DNA of 38,334 nt, from the NCBI GenBank assembly GCA_900548195.1, contig URJQ01000005.1:1-38334 (forward strand). The letters are read 5' to 3'. A model generated the notes under the pieces. It worked only from the letters and a program-made list of their open reading frames with translations, did no database searches and was not told where the DNA came from. The translations under genes were made by a program, and so were the position numbers. Source of the DNA: an uncultured Prevotella sp. (GTDB lineage Bacteria > Bacteroidota > Bacteroidia > Bacteroidales > Bacteroidaceae). Below, piece after piece: positions 16,716 through 26,286 of this stretch (its first letter is position 1; every line of letters starts with the position of its first letter).

Positions 16716-17519
16716 CTACGTCAATTCAAAGACCTCAGATGCACATTTGCGCTTAAGCACATCGAAAGCGAAGTCCTTGCCCACGACTATACCGTACGAA
16801 CGAAGCACCTGCTCCACGGTCTTCTGTGCGAGAACCGGATGGTTATTCTCCTCCGAAAGATGACAAAGCCATACATGTCTGAGCTCAGAAGTGGCGTTAT
16901 TGGCAAGCGCTTCACCACATTCTCGGTTGCTAAGGTGCCCGTTAGGACTCAAGATTCTATCCTTCAGAAACTGTGGATAGTTGCCTACCTTAAGCATTTC
17001 CTCATCATAATTGGCTTCAAGAACGAGGTAATTAGCCTCTCCTATGTAAGTCTTCATCTCCTCTGTGACATGTCCCACGTCAGTCATAAGGCAGAATACT
17101 ACTCCATCATACTCCACTCTGTAGCCCACATTGTCAGAACTATCATGCGGAACACTGAATGGAGTGACCAGAAAATCACCGATTTTGATCTGCTCATTCT
17201 TTTCTATCACATGAGCGAGACTGCCTGGAACTTTCTTGTGGACACTATAATTTCGCCCAATACCTTCGTGTACTTCACGCGTAGCATGGACTGGAATGTT
17301 ATATTCAGTACTAAGAGCGCCAACCGACTTTATGTGATCAGCGTGGTCATGCGTCACAAGTATATTCTTAACGCTCTCAATCTTGATGTCATAATCATGC
17401 AGGTACTTCTTCAGTTTTCTTATTGCGACACCTGCATCGAGAAGCAGTCCATCGGTTCCAGTGGAGAGATAGTAGCAGTTACCACTACTTCCACTTCCGA
17501 AAGATATAAATTTTAGCAT
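16716..17519 (-). CDS. Metallo-beta-lactamase fold hydrolase, WalJ/YycJ type
   Basis: I use the ATG at 17519 (MLKFISFGSGSSGNCYYL), giving 267 residues. An ATG seven codons earlier overlaps the promoter. The HxHxDH zinc motif is THDHADH (His57, His59, Asp61, His62). Further metal-ligand regions are CLMTDVGH and LSPNGHLS. The N-terminal SGSSGNC block is characteristic of the YycJ/WalJ subfamily, which has been proposed to act in nucleic-acid metabolism as an exonuclease-like enzyme. The substrate is not established here. It is transcribed divergently from the small lipoprotein gene. Confidence 0.9.
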   Translation of the reverse strand: MLKFISFGSGSSGNCYYLSTGTDGLLLDAGVAIRKLKKYLHDYDIKIESVKNILVTHDHADHIKSVGALSTEYNIPVHATREVHEGIGRNYSVHKKVPGSLAHVIEKNEQIKIGDFLVTPFSVPHDSSDNVGYRVEYDGVVFCLMTDVGHVTEEMKTYIGEANYLVLEANYDEEMLKVGNYPQFLKDRILSPNGHLSNRECGEALANNATSELRHVWLCHLSEENNHPVLAQKTVEQVLRSYGIVVGKDFAFDVLKRKCASEVFELT

Positions 17520-17537
17520 TTTGGTTGATATTTTATG

Positions 17538-17569
17538 CAAAAGTAAGTAAAAAGGATGAGATTCCCAAT
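17538..17569 (-). promoter_or_regulatory. Promoter of the WalJ-like gene
   Basis: On the minus strand ATTG (17566-17569), 20 bases and TACTTTTG (17538-17545) fit the consensus with one mismatch at -33. The -7 box overlaps the longer possible reading frame and supports the start at 17519. Confidence 0.65.
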
Positions 17570-17578
17570 ATTTTTCTG

Positions 17579-17586
17579 TACCTTTG
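17579..17586 (+). promoter_or_regulatory. -7 box for the small lipoprotein gene
   Basis: TACCTTTG is a perfect -7 box 23 bases before the ATG at 17609. No clear -33 element is seen. It rules out the in-frame ATG at 17525. Confidence 0.6.
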
Positions 17587-17608
17587 TAAAAATTTTATAA
17601 CTTTTTAT

Positions 17609-18049
17609 ATGAACAGATACCTTTTCACTACTATATTTGCAATGATTTGCCTTTCTGGAGCACTTTTTTCGTGCGAAAAAGAGCCATCATCAGAAGACAA
17701 AGCCAAAGAGACTGCCGGACTGTTTGCCAAGTATTATTACACATGGCGACTGGCTGATGCCATCAGTCTCACTGACGAGAATATGGAATTGCGCATCCGC
17801 TTTCTATCAAGCAATGTGCATAAGGCAGACATTGAAGTGCTTCATGGCGCCACAGAAACGCCAGAAATAGAGGTGGACGACATCACAATGGAGGATGATA
17901 GCAATGCTATTGCTACCGTATTGCTCGACAATGTCTATATGATGGACACGCTTGGAACGAAAGTCCACCTATATAAAGACGTGAAAAAGAAACTAAAGCT
18001 GAAACTCAAAGATGCCGGATGGCGAGTAGTAAGCATAGAGGAAAACTAA
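17609..18049 (+). CDS. Small lipoprotein, possibly NTF2-like (DUF4878-like)
   Basis: The 146-residue product has a lipoprotein signal (MNRYLFTTIFAMICLSGALF, then SC with Cys22). The mature domain starts with a helix (AKETAGLFAKYYYTWRLADAISLT). Beta strands follow (IEVDDITMEDDSNAIATVLL), and the end reads KKLKLKLKDAGWRVVSIEEN. This helix-plus-sheet order resembles the NTF2-like DUF4878 lipoproteins of Bacteroidetes. I see no catalytic motif. It may be co-transcribed with the AddA-like gene 102 bp downstream, although a repeat pair lies between them. The function is unknown. Confidence 0.75.
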   Translation: MNRYLFTTIFAMICLSGALFSCEKEPSSEDKAKETAGLFAKYYYTWRLADAISLTDENMELRIRFLSSNVHKADIEVLHGATETPEIEVDDITMEDDSNAIATVLLDNVYMMDTLGTKVHLYKDVKKKLKLKLKDAGWRVVSIEEN

Positions 18050-18050
18050 T

Positions 18051-18094
18051 GAGCAGATAGCAATAATGCCGTAAAAGCATTGCTATTCCGCTCG
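18051..18094. repeat. Two 22-base units (copy D)
   Basis: Units at 18051-18072 and 18073-18094 align in phase with copy B. The second begins AAAAGCATTGCTATT, and the first is about 60 percent identical to the copy B consensus. The pair starts one base after the lipoprotein stop codon. Confidence 0.5.
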
Positions 18095-18151
18095 AATATC
18101 ACCATGATAAAGACCTAAACATCAACACACTACATCTTACAGTCAAAGAAA

Positions 18152-21100
18152 ATGAAGAACAAAAACAAAGCTCTGACAGTATATAAGGCAAGTGCAGGAA
18201 GCGGAAAGACATTCACTCTTGCCGTAGAATTCATCAAACTGCTTATCATAGACCCTAAAAGATACGAAAACATCCTTGCCGTTACCTTTACCAATAAGGC
18301 TACAGAAGAGATGAAACATCGCATCGTCAGCCAGCTTTTCGGCATTTCCAAAGGACTGAAAAGTAGCGATAGCTACCTCAATAAGATATCTTCAGAATTG
18401 GATTATACTAAGGAACTGGTGCGTGAACGTGCCGGTATTGCCCTCTATAATCTGCTTCATAACTACAACAGATTTCGCATTCAGACCATCGATGCCTTCT
18501 TCCAGAGCGTGCTCCGCAATATGGTCAAGGAGCTCGGACTGGGCAATAATATGCGTATTTCCTTACAGGACAGCATGGTAATAAGCGAAGCTGTGGATGC
18601 GATGATGGAGACATTGGACCAGGATAAGACGTTGATGAACTGGATAATGCAGTTTATCGATGAGAAGATGGATGACGGAAAATCCTGGAATATCAGCACA
18701 GAAATCAAGGAATTCGGCAAAAATCTGACCAAAGAATTTTTCAAAGCAAACGAGCATCTCCTTACTGACATAGCCAAAGACCAATCCTTCTTCACTGAAT
18801 ACAAGAAGGAGATGAACGCAATATTGCAGACTTCGAAGAAGAAATTCATAGACATCGGCAATGGATTTGACATCTTGATGAATGAAAATGGCGTTACTAT
18901 AAACGATTTCGCATACAAGTCAACCGGCGTTCCAAGCTATTTCATCAAATTAAAGAATGGCAATTACGGTCTCGAAGATGCGAAATTCCTTTCTGAAAGG
19001 GCAAAGAACGGCATGACAAATGCCTCAACCTGGGGAAAAGGACACATTGCCGAACTGGCAGAATCCGTCTTTATGCCTTACCTTCAGAATGCAGAAAGAG
19101 AGAGACAAGCAAGCATTCGAAAAGCGAAATCTGCCAAGACGACGCTCAAAAACCTCAACAAGATGCGCCTGCTGTTCAGGATTCGTGAAGAAATGAACCA
19201 CCTCAACGAGCAGAATGCACGCTTTATGCTCTCCAATACTCAGACCACTCTGAGCAGCATGATAAAGGCAGGAGACAGCAATGCTCCATTTATATACGAG
19301 AAAATCGGTGCATATCTCAAGCATATCATGATCGATGAGTTTCAGGATACGAGTACTGTACAATGGGAAAACTTCCGCATTCTCCTCGACAACTGTATGT
19401 CGCAAGCTGATACCACCGACGATGGAAGCGGCAATATTGTGCACAATCTCATAGTGGGAGATGTGAAACAGAGCATCTATCGCTTCCGTTCCGGTGACTG
19501 GCGACTGCTGAATAACATAGAAGAAGAATTCACTACGTATGCAGGAGAACAGACATTGAACACCGTTCCCCTGCAAACCAACTGGCGCTCAGAGCGTAAT
19601 ATCATCGAATTCAATAATGCTTTCTTCCGCGAAGCCATCAAAATAGAGGCTGAAAGGATAATGCCGGAGAATGAATTGGAGCAGAAAGACTTCATCGAAG
19701 CTAACAATCTCTCTGCGGAAGTGGCGCAATTACAGCGTGATTACGCCACGAAACTGAGAAAAGCGTATAGCGACGTGAGGCAGGATGTGCCGAAAGATAA
19801 AGCTGAACGCGGCTTTGTCAAGGTGGATTTGCTCACAGAAGACATAAAGGAAGAGTTTGTAGAAGCCGCACTTGAGCGCACATTGAGCTACGTAAAGGGC
19901 CTTATCAATCAGAATGTAGCCCATAGCAGCATCGCAATCCTCGTAAGAAATAATGATGAAGCGACGAGAGTGGCAAACTATTTTGCAGAGAACAGTCCTG
20001 AGATACCTATCATCTCCGACCAGGCATTCATGCTCAAGGCGTCCTCTCTCGTGATGATTATCGTAAACAGCATGAAGTATCTGCGCAACGAGAACGACAT
20101 AAAGGCGAAGCTTTCACTATTGAAGCTCTACGTTTCCTTCGTTTTAGGCGAGGATATCAACGATGATGCCCTGCTTACAGACGCTGATTCTTTCTGCCGA
20201 TATATGCCGGAAAGCATCTACAGTGCGCAAGGTAGGCAGAAGATGCTATCCATGTCGCTCTACGAACTTACCGAGCATCTCTTCCAAATACTGTCTCTCG
20301 ACCGCATCCACGGTCAGGAACCATACGCTTGTGCCTTCTTCGATGGACTGAAAAAGTTCCTTGAAGACAATGGCGCCATACTCAATGACTTCCTCAAATA
20401 CTGGGATGAAGAGCTCTGCCAAAAGCCAATATCCATCGGAAGCGTGAGCAGTTTGCGCGTTATTACCATACACAAGAGTAAGGGATTGGAGTTCCCTCAC
20501 GTCATAATGCCATTCACATCATGGCTCACCACCACGACTAACGGTGAGACATTATGGTGCCGCACGCATGAGGAACCATTCTCTCGCCTGCCTTTCATCC
20601 CTGTGGATTACCGCAAAAGGGAAAGCCTTGACAACTCCATCTACGAGAATTACGGTGCGGAGGAATGGATGCAGGAGATAGTAGATAATCTCAATCTCCT
20701 CTACGTAGCATTCACCAGAGCAGGGCGTTCGCTCTATATCATTGCCAATCAGGACATCAGTGACAACCATCGCTCACGCCTTCTCATCGCCACACTGCAG
20801 AATATGGAGCTATTCAACTCTCTGAAAGGAGCGGAATATGATGGCATAAAAGAAATAAAACTGGAGAAACCTAAGAAGAGTTCGTCTCGAAAAGCAAAGG
20901 ACAGCGCCCCCGAAGAGGAGCCAAGGGAATGCTCTTTCATCTTCGGAGAGCATTATCTGAAAGAGAAAAAGCAGGAAGAGAAGGACAATGTCTTTGAAAT
21001 CATCCCTACGGACGAGAACGTCACGGTGCATAGTTACGACAATGGCAACATCCTTTTCCGTCAAAGTAACAAGAGCCGCGAGTTTGCTAATGACACATTG

Positions 21101-21565
21101 GACGATGAAGACAGCAAGAGGTTTACCACAATGGGAAGCATCATGCACGCTCTTTTCTCGCAGATACATACTTATGACGACGTGGAAAAGACGCTCCGAC
21201 AGTTTGAATTTGATGGTATCATCTATGATGAGACGCTGTCTCCTGAGCAGCTCAAGGAGCAGTTAAAGTCAAAGTTTGATATTCCAATGGTAAAAGATTG
21301 GTTCTCTGACCGTTGGACGGTATTCAACGAATGCAACATAATGCGAATAGTTGGAGGAAAAATAGTCAACGAACGCCCCGACAGAGTCATCACTGACGGC
21401 AAAGAAACCATCGTCATCGACTATAAATTCGGCAAAAAGGACGACAAGTATAAGCGCCAAGTGCAACGCTATATGAGCCTGATGGAAGATATGGGATACC
21501 CAAATGTTCGTGGATTTATATGGTATGTCCATGAAGATAACGGCATCATAGAAGTCCAGAAATAG
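18152..21565 (+). CDS. addA: AddA-like UvrD-family helicase-nuclease
   Basis: The 1137-residue protein is a superfamily 1 helicase joined to a C-terminal PD-(D/E)XK nuclease. With its partner it is expected to resect double-strand breaks for RecA loading. The helicase motifs occur in order: ASAGSGKTFTLA (residues 13-24), AVTFTNKATEEM, IDEFQDTS (about 394), VGDVKQSIYRFRSGD, NWRS, ITIHKSKGLEFP and LLYVAFTRA. The nuclease ends the protein, with RPDRV followed by VIDYKFG. It is 54 bp upstream of the AddB-like gene on the same strand. The sequence is diverged from Firmicute AddA, but motif order and gene pairing support the call. Confidence 0.9.
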   Translation: MKNKNKALTVYKASAGSGKTFTLAVEFIKLLIIDPKRYENILAVTFTNKATEEMKHRIVSQLFGISKGLKSSDSYLNKISSELDYTKELVRERAGIALYNLLHNYNRFRIQTIDAFFQSVLRNMVKELGLGNNMRISLQDSMVISEAVDAMMETLDQDKTLMNWIMQFIDEKMDDGKSWNISTEIKEFGKNLTKEFFKANEHLLTDIAKDQSFFTEYKKEMNAILQTSKKKFIDIGNGFDILMNENGVTINDFAYKSTGVPSYFIKLKNGNYGLEDAKFLSERAKNGMTNASTWGKGHIAELAESVFMPYLQNAERERQASIRKAKSAKTTLKNLNKMRLLFRIREEMNHLNEQNARFMLSNTQTTLSSMIKAGDSNAPFIYEKIGAYLKHIMIDEFQDTSTVQWENFRILLDNCMSQADTTDDGSGNIVHNLIVGDVKQSIYRFRSGDWRLLNNIEEEFTTYAGEQTLNTVPLQTNWRSERNIIEFNNAFFREAIKIEAERIMPENELEQKDFIEANNLSAEVAQLQRDYATKLRKAYSDVRQDVPKDKAERGFVKVDLLTEDIKEEFVEAALERTLSYVKGLINQNVAHSSIAILVRNNDEATRVANYFAENSPEIPIISDQAFMLKASSLVMIIVNSMKYLRNENDIKAKLSLLKLYVSFVLGEDINDDALLTDADSFCRYMPESIYSAQGRQKMLSMSLYELTEHLFQILSLDRIHGQEPYACAFFDGLKKFLEDNGAILNDFLKYWDEELCQKPISIGSVSSLRVITIHKSKGLEFPHVIMPFTSWLTTTTNGETLWCRTHEEPFSRLPFIPVDYRKRESLDNSIYENYGAEEWMQEIVDNLNLLYVAFTRAGRSLYIIANQDISDNHRSRLLIATLQNMELFNSLKGAEYDGIKEIKLEKPKKSSSRKAKDSAPEEEPRECSFIFGEHYLKEKKQEEKDNVFEIIPTDENVTVHSYDNGNILFRQSNKSREFANDTLDDEDSKRFTTMGSIMHALFSQIHTYDDVEKTLRQFEFDGIIYDETLSPEQLKEQLKSKFDIPMVKDWFSDRWTVFNECNIMRIVGGKIVNERPDRVITDGKETIVIDYKFGKKDDKYKRQVQRYMSLMEDMGYPNVRGFIWYVHEDNGIIEVQK

Positions 21566-21567
21566 TT

Positions 21568-21616
21568 TGTTGGATACCAACCAACGACCCAAAACCAACA
21601 ACCAACAACCCTTCCT
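21568..21616. repeat. CA-rich CCAACAACC tract
   Basis: The 54-bp gap between the addA- and addB-like genes is nearly all repeats of CCAAC and CAACAACC. It belongs to a tract family that recurs at six other gene junctions in this window. Confidence 0.7.
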
Positions 21617-21619
21617 AAC

Positions 21620-24565
21620 ATGAATACATTCCTCAACGCAATAGCTAAAGACCTCCTGGAGAAATACGGCAACAACCTTTCCGAGATTGTTGTAGTGTTT
21701 CCTAACAAGCGCGCCTCACTCTTCCTCAACGAAGAACTGATACTTCAGTCTGGAGGCAAACCTGTCTGGAGCCCGCAATATATGACCATCAGTGAGCTTT
21801 ACCGTTCACTTTCCCCACTGCTTGTAGCCGACCAAATCAAGCTCGTCTGCGAACTATTCAAGCACTATAGCCACTTTACCAAGAGTCAAGAGACGCTTGA
21901 CGACTTCTATGGTTGGGGCGAACTGATGCTCAGCGACTTCGATGATCTCGACAAGAACATGGGCGATTACGAGAAGATATTCGCTAACACCAACGACCTC
22001 CACGACTTCGACTCTGTGGATTTCCTTACCGAAGAGCAGAAAGAACTGCTGACACGATTCTTCAAAAACTTTGACGGAGACCACAAATCACCGCTCAAAG
22101 AGAATTTCGCAAGCCTATGGAACGTCCTCGCTTCCATATATTCTTCTTACCGTGAAGCATTGAGGAGCGAAGGAATAGCCTATGAAGGAATGCTCTATCG
22201 CGACGTAGCAGAGCATTTCGACCCTACAGGTCTCAAGGCAAAGATGTACGTATTTGCCGGTTTCAACCTTCTACAAAAAGTGGAGCAACGCCTCTTTGAA
22301 GAACTTGCAAGGGAGAAAAAAGCCATCTTCTACTGGGATTATGACTCCTACTATATGAACAACGGCAACGAAGCTGGAAAGTACATCTCCGCCTATCTCC
22401 ATGCTTTCCCTAACCAGCTGGCTGGCAAAGATATCTACTCCAACCTCACTAAGAAGGAGAATATCACTTTCCTCTCCGCCTCCACCGAAGATATCCAAGC
22501 GAGATACATCAGCCAATGGCTTACTCCAGAGCGCATCAAGGCAGGAAAACGCACCGCCATCGTAATGTGCGACGAGAAGATTCTGCCTACCATAATCCAC
22601 TGTCTGCCACCTGACGTAAAAGACATCAATATCACGACGGGTTATCCTCTCTCACAAACCCTTATCGCAACCCTCGTCAAAGAGATATTCGCATTGAAAC
22701 TGTCAGGCTCTTCGCGTCTGAAAGGCACGCTGAGACTGCATCAAGTAAACTCCATTCTCCACCATCCATACATGAAATTCATCTCGGAGAAAGCAGTGGA
22801 GATTACTGCCCGTATCAATGCCGACCACATCTTCTACCCTACCATCGACGAGCTTTCGGCTGACGAAAACCTTGCCGTGCTCTTCGCTCCACTGACCTCT
22901 TACCGTGGCAATCCTGCCGACACAGACGCAAGACTGACACGCAACAAGGAGATGCTGCGCTGCATTCTGACCATAATAAAGCAGATAGCAATAAACAGCG
23001 CGAAGGCAAACGACAACCAAGAGGACGATAATACCGACGACAACAAGCACGAAATGTCACGCGAACAGCAACTGATGCAGGAGTCTGTATTCCGTATGCA
23101 CCAACTCATCACTCGCGTGAACACACTCCTTGAGAGTGGCGAACTGGACATAAGCGAGATGTCTTTGCAAAGTCTTGTCTTCCAGATAGTACGTTCCACC
23201 AACGTGCCTTTACATGGTGAACCGATAATGGGCATTCAGATAATGGGCGTACTGGAGACTCGTCTGCTCGACTTTGACCATATGCTCATACTCTCTGCCA
23301 ACGAAGGCAACATCCCAAAGGGCGTGGATGACGCCTCTTTCATTCCTCACAGCATACGAAAGGCGTATGGTCTGACCACGGTGGAGAATAAGGTGGGCAT
23401 CTTCGCCTATTATTTCCATCGCATGATGCAAAGGGCTGGCGACGTCACCTTTACATATAATAATGCAGCCAACGACACAAAGACCAATGAAATGAGCCGA
23501 TTCATGATGCAACTGATGGCAGAAAGCACTCTTCCAATCCAGCAACACGCCATGATTTCCGACCTTTCGGTAAACCGTTCCTGCATCGAAGCCGTGGAAA
23601 AGACCGCTCCTGTCATCGAGAAGCTCAACAGTATCGATCACATTTCCCCTACTGCTTTGAGCAAATATCTGCGCTGTCCGCTGAGTTTCTTCTATCGTTT
23701 CATCTGCGATATAAAGGATGAGGAAACCAATGATGAGGACGAAATGGACAACAGAATCTTCGGTCTTGTATTCCATAAAGCTGCAGAAACGCTCTATTCT
23801 CCTTTCAAAGGAAGGGACGTGACAAAGGAAGACCTGGAATACATCCGCAAGGACGAGTCGCTCATTTCACGCGCTATCATCAAGGGATTCAAGGAAGAAC
23901 TCTTCAATATCAAGGACGACAGGAACATGCCTGCCCTTGATGGAATGCAGATGGTCAACATGAATATCATCAGAAAGATGATACTCTGCCTGATAGATTA
24001 CGACATTTCGCACGCACCTTTCCACATCGAAGACCTGGAAAAGAGAATCTATGACTCCGTCTCTTTCCGCACAAGTGCCGGCACACGCACGCTGAAAGTC
24101 AAGGGATTCATCGACCGTCTCGACATAGTAACTGGATTCAATGGCAACAAGACCATGAGAGTGGTGGATTACAAGACAGGCGCAAGCCGTCCAAAGGCAT
24201 TGAAATCCGTGGAGGAAATATTCCTGCATGAGCAGAAAGCCGACACTCATCCAGACTATTATCTCCAGACTTTGCTCTATTCCAAGATACTTACAGCTCC
24301 AGACAATGGTGCTCCATACACACAGATGCCAGTATCCCCTGCCCTGCTCTATCCGCATTTCGCCCGTGAGGAGGGTTATAATCCTGTAATACGCTTCGAC
24401 AAAACTCCTGTCTATGATGTAAAAGAGTACCTCGATGAGTACTGCAAAGGTCTGTCAGACCTTCTCTCTGAGATATTCGATGAGACAAAGAAGTTTGAAC
24501 CTGCAACGGATCCTAAACAGTGTCAGCGCTGCTTCTATCAGGATATGTGCGGCAAGAAGAAATAA
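21620..24565 (+). CDS. addB: AddB-like PD-(D/E)XK nuclease subunit
   Basis: The 981-residue protein is the expected partner of the upstream helicase-nuclease. Its N-terminal half is a helicase-like fold without a functional P-loop: the place of Walker A reads VVVFPNKRASLFL. Residues about 530-570 hold the GIQIMGVLETRLLDFDHMLILSANEG region. The nuclease motif is VVDYKTG near residue 850. A cysteine set typical of the AddB iron-sulfur cluster is split between LRCPLSFFYRF (about 685) and the C-terminal CQRCFYQDMC. The gap to AddA is a CA-rich tract. Only the nuclease half is expected to be catalytic. Confidence 0.9.
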   Translation: MNTFLNAIAKDLLEKYGNNLSEIVVVFPNKRASLFLNEELILQSGGKPVWSPQYMTISELYRSLSPLLVADQIKLVCELFKHYSHFTKSQETLDDFYGWGELMLSDFDDLDKNMGDYEKIFANTNDLHDFDSVDFLTEEQKELLTRFFKNFDGDHKSPLKENFASLWNVLASIYSSYREALRSEGIAYEGMLYRDVAEHFDPTGLKAKMYVFAGFNLLQKVEQRLFEELAREKKAIFYWDYDSYYMNNGNEAGKYISAYLHAFPNQLAGKDIYSNLTKKENITFLSASTEDIQARYISQWLTPERIKAGKRTAIVMCDEKILPTIIHCLPPDVKDINITTGYPLSQTLIATLVKEIFALKLSGSSRLKGTLRLHQVNSILHHPYMKFISEKAVEITARINADHIFYPTIDELSADENLAVLFAPLTSYRGNPADTDARLTRNKEMLRCILTIIKQIAINSAKANDNQEDDNTDDNKHEMSREQQLMQESVFRMHQLITRVNTLLESGELDISEMSLQSLVFQIVRSTNVPLHGEPIMGIQIMGVLETRLLDFDHMLILSANEGNIPKGVDDASFIPHSIRKAYGLTTVENKVGIFAYYFHRMMQRAGDVTFTYNNAANDTKTNEMSRFMMQLMAESTLPIQQHAMISDLSVNRSCIEAVEKTAPVIEKLNSIDHISPTALSKYLRCPLSFFYRFICDIKDEETNDEDEMDNRIFGLVFHKAAETLYSPFKGRDVTKEDLEYIRKDESLISRAIIKGFKEELFNIKDDRNMPALDGMQMVNMNIIRKMILCLIDYDISHAPFHIEDLEKRIYDSVSFRTSAGTRTLKVKGFIDRLDIVTGFNGNKTMRVVDYKTGASRPKALKSVEEIFLHEQKADTHPDYYLQTLLYSKILTAPDNGAPYTQMPVSPALLYPHFAREEGYNPVIRFDKTPVYDVKEYLDEYCKGLSDLLSEIFDETKKFEPATDPKQCQRCFYQDMCGKKK

Positions 24566-24569
24566 GTGG

Positions 24570-24660
24570 ATTGGGGGTTGTTGGTTATGGGTTGTTGGTT
24601 ATGGGTTGATTTGTTTCAATCTACCAACAACCGACAACCAACAACCGACAACCATCAAAC
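24570..24660. repeat. Inverted GT-rich/CA-rich tract before the glycosyltransferase
   Basis: Repeats of GGTTGTTGGTTATGG are followed after about 15 bases by CCAACAACCGACAACC repeats. The two halves can pair into a long hairpin in RNA. The tract fills the 111-bp gap between the addB-like gene and the next gene. An open frame crosses it, but its translation is low-complexity. Confidence 0.75.
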
Positions 24661-24676
24661 CATCCCCCATCAACCA

Positions 24677-25621
24677 ATGCTCTCCATAATAATCCCAGCA
24701 TATAATGTAGAACGCTACATCAAAGCGTGTCTCCAAAGCGTCATCCCCGTGACAAAGCAAGGTCACGAGGTGGAGATTATTGTCATCAATGATGGTTCCA
24801 CCGACGGCACGCTTTCTGTCATAGAGGCGTTTAGGGCAAGCACGTCCGCTCGGATGACCATCATCAATCAGCCAAACGGCGGACCGAGTAATGCCAGAAA
24901 CAGTGGACTGAAAGCCGCCAAGGGACGATATGTATGGTTTATAGACGGTGACGACCGTCTTCTGCCCGGTGTCACACTGCCATGGAAGGAGATGGAGGAC
25001 GACCAAGAAATTGACGTGATAGGCATAGAAATGGTGCAAAGCAAGGAGTGTGCCGATGGCAAAACCACGGAAGCGCCAAAGCCTTATCACCGCTATATCC
25101 CGCCTTACAGAGCCGTATTCTGCCCAGCAAGAGACTTTCTCCCTGGCAGAAACCTTATGCCTTGCCCTGTAGCTTACATCATCCGCCGTGAGTTTCTCAT
25201 CTCTGAGGGACTTACTTTCCGCGAAGGCATATATCATGAGGACGAGGACTTCACTCTGCGCTTATTCCTCTCAGCCTCATCTTTCATAGCGACACCGTGC
25301 AGGATATACGATTATATCCTCCATCCCGGCACCATCACCACTACCACAGACCTTGCAAAGCAGGAGAAAAAGCTCCGTGACATCCTATCCATCATCCGCG
25401 ACATCCAGCACCATCCACACATAGATTGCGCCCGATACAAGTTGGATTACCTCGCCGTTGACACCCTTCGTCTGCTTCTCCGCCAGCACCACAGCAAGAC
25501 TTTCCAGCGTGAAGTGGTCGAAGCCCTTCGCACTCTCCACCTCTTTCCCCTCCCTTGGCATTGGGAATGGAAGTACATTCTCTTTCGTTTGTTCACATTG
25601 TTGCGATTTCATTCTTGGTAG
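24677..25621 (+). CDS. Glycosyltransferase family 2
   Basis: I start at the ATG at 24677 (MLSIIIPAYNVERYIKACLQS), giving 314 residues. Upstream in-frame codons translate the repeat tract. The GT-A fold features are IIPAYN, INDGSTDGT, NGGPSNARNSGL and the DxD-containing WFIDGDD. A later HEDEDF is the usual acceptor-side acidic motif. Such enzymes transfer a sugar from a nucleotide sugar to a glycan or lipid acceptor at the inner membrane face. No transmembrane segment is seen. It follows the addB-like gene, but a functional link is unlikely. Donor and acceptor are unknown. Confidence 0.92.
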   Translation: MLSIIIPAYNVERYIKACLQSVIPVTKQGHEVEIIVINDGSTDGTLSVIEAFRASTSARMTIINQPNGGPSNARNSGLKAAKGRYVWFIDGDDRLLPGVTLPWKEMEDDQEIDVIGIEMVQSKECADGKTTEAPKPYHRYIPPYRAVFCPARDFLPGRNLMPCPVAYIIRREFLISEGLTFREGIYHEDEDFTLRLFLSASSFIATPCRIYDYILHPGTITTTTDLAKQEKKLRDILSIIRDIQHHPHIDCARYKLDYLAVDTLRLLLRQHHSKTFQREVVEALRTLHLFPLPWHWEWKYILFRLFTLLRFHSW

Positions 25622-25674
25622 ATTTGGCAGTTTATTGCATTTCACAATGTAACAAAATAAGAGGGAGAAAAACA

Positions 25675-25888
25675 GAACAAAAAAGTGAAAGCCAAGCTAT
25701 CATTTTGCTATAGCTAAGCTTTCACGTTGCAAAAGCATAGATATTACCTCGTAAAAGCATAGATATTAGGGTGTAATATCTATGCTTTTACCCTCTAAAA
25801 ACTATGCTTTTGCAACACATTGTCAGTCAGCACATTACAAAGCCACATCTTCATAGCTTTATCATTACAGAAAAATCGAACAATTTTA
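25675..25888. repeat. Dispersed 200-bp element with six 22-base units (copy E)
   Basis: The units run 25687-25818 as 6 x 22 bases. Units 2 and 3 share AAAAGCATAGATATTA; units 4 and 5 carry the complementary sense with CTATGCTTTT. The element is colinear with copy B without gaps. Downstream the shared words ATTACAAAGC (25834) and the identical block at 25866-25888 have the same spacing as in copy B. It lies between the glycosyltransferase gene and the candidate small RNA gene. The rest of 25622-26248 holds only a CA-rich tract at 26021-26056 and AT-rich sequence. Confidence 0.85.
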
Positions 25889-26020
25889 TCGCTGGATTTC
25901 GATGTGTCAGTCATAAAAAACGCGAAGAAACACAATATGCCTTTGCCTATACTATCGCTCCACTCTGTATAGACAAAGGCATAAGTTTGCAGATTATTTG
26001 TTTGGATAATTATTGAAATT

Positions 26021-26056
26021 TGACCAACAACCAACAACCAACAACCCACAACCATC
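26021..26056. repeat. CA-rich CCAACAACC tract
   Basis: Three to four repeats of CCAACAACC lie downstream of copy E. They match the tracts in the gaps before the AddB-like gene and mltG. Confidence 0.65.
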
Positions 26057-26248
26057 ATTATTCTCTGACATCTCCTCAGATATACAAGCTCAATAGAGAG
26101 CGACAGCGCATCTCATATCGGACAACAGAAAGCAGACATAGAAATCGGCTGGAAAAGGATATGTAACCACGTTTTCGTATGTATTTCAGCATTTTTTTGA
26201 TGTTTTTTGATGTTTTTTTGATTTTCCTCAAAAAAAAAGGCAAAAAAA

Positions 26249-26280
26249 TTTGGATTATTGAAATTAAAGCCTTACCTTTG
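26249..26280 (+). promoter_or_regulatory. Consensus promoter of a candidate small RNA
   Basis: TTTG (26249-26252), 20 bases and TACCTTTG (26273-26280) match the consensus perfectly. No reading frame begins behind it for over 600 bases. The predicted start point is near 26287. Confidence 0.85.
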
Positions 26281-26286
26281 CAATCG

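Noticed and set aside
24566..24676. N-terminal extension of the glycosyltransferase
   Set aside because: The added residues translate the GT/CA tract. The family N-terminus begins at MLSIIIPAYN.
25795..26058. Minus-strand reading frame of 87 codons sharing KIVRFFC with one near 10.1 kb
   Set aside because: The similarity comes from the shared 200-bp repeat element. The frames differ in both ends and run into the tRNA or a CA-rich tract, so I regard them as non-coding.
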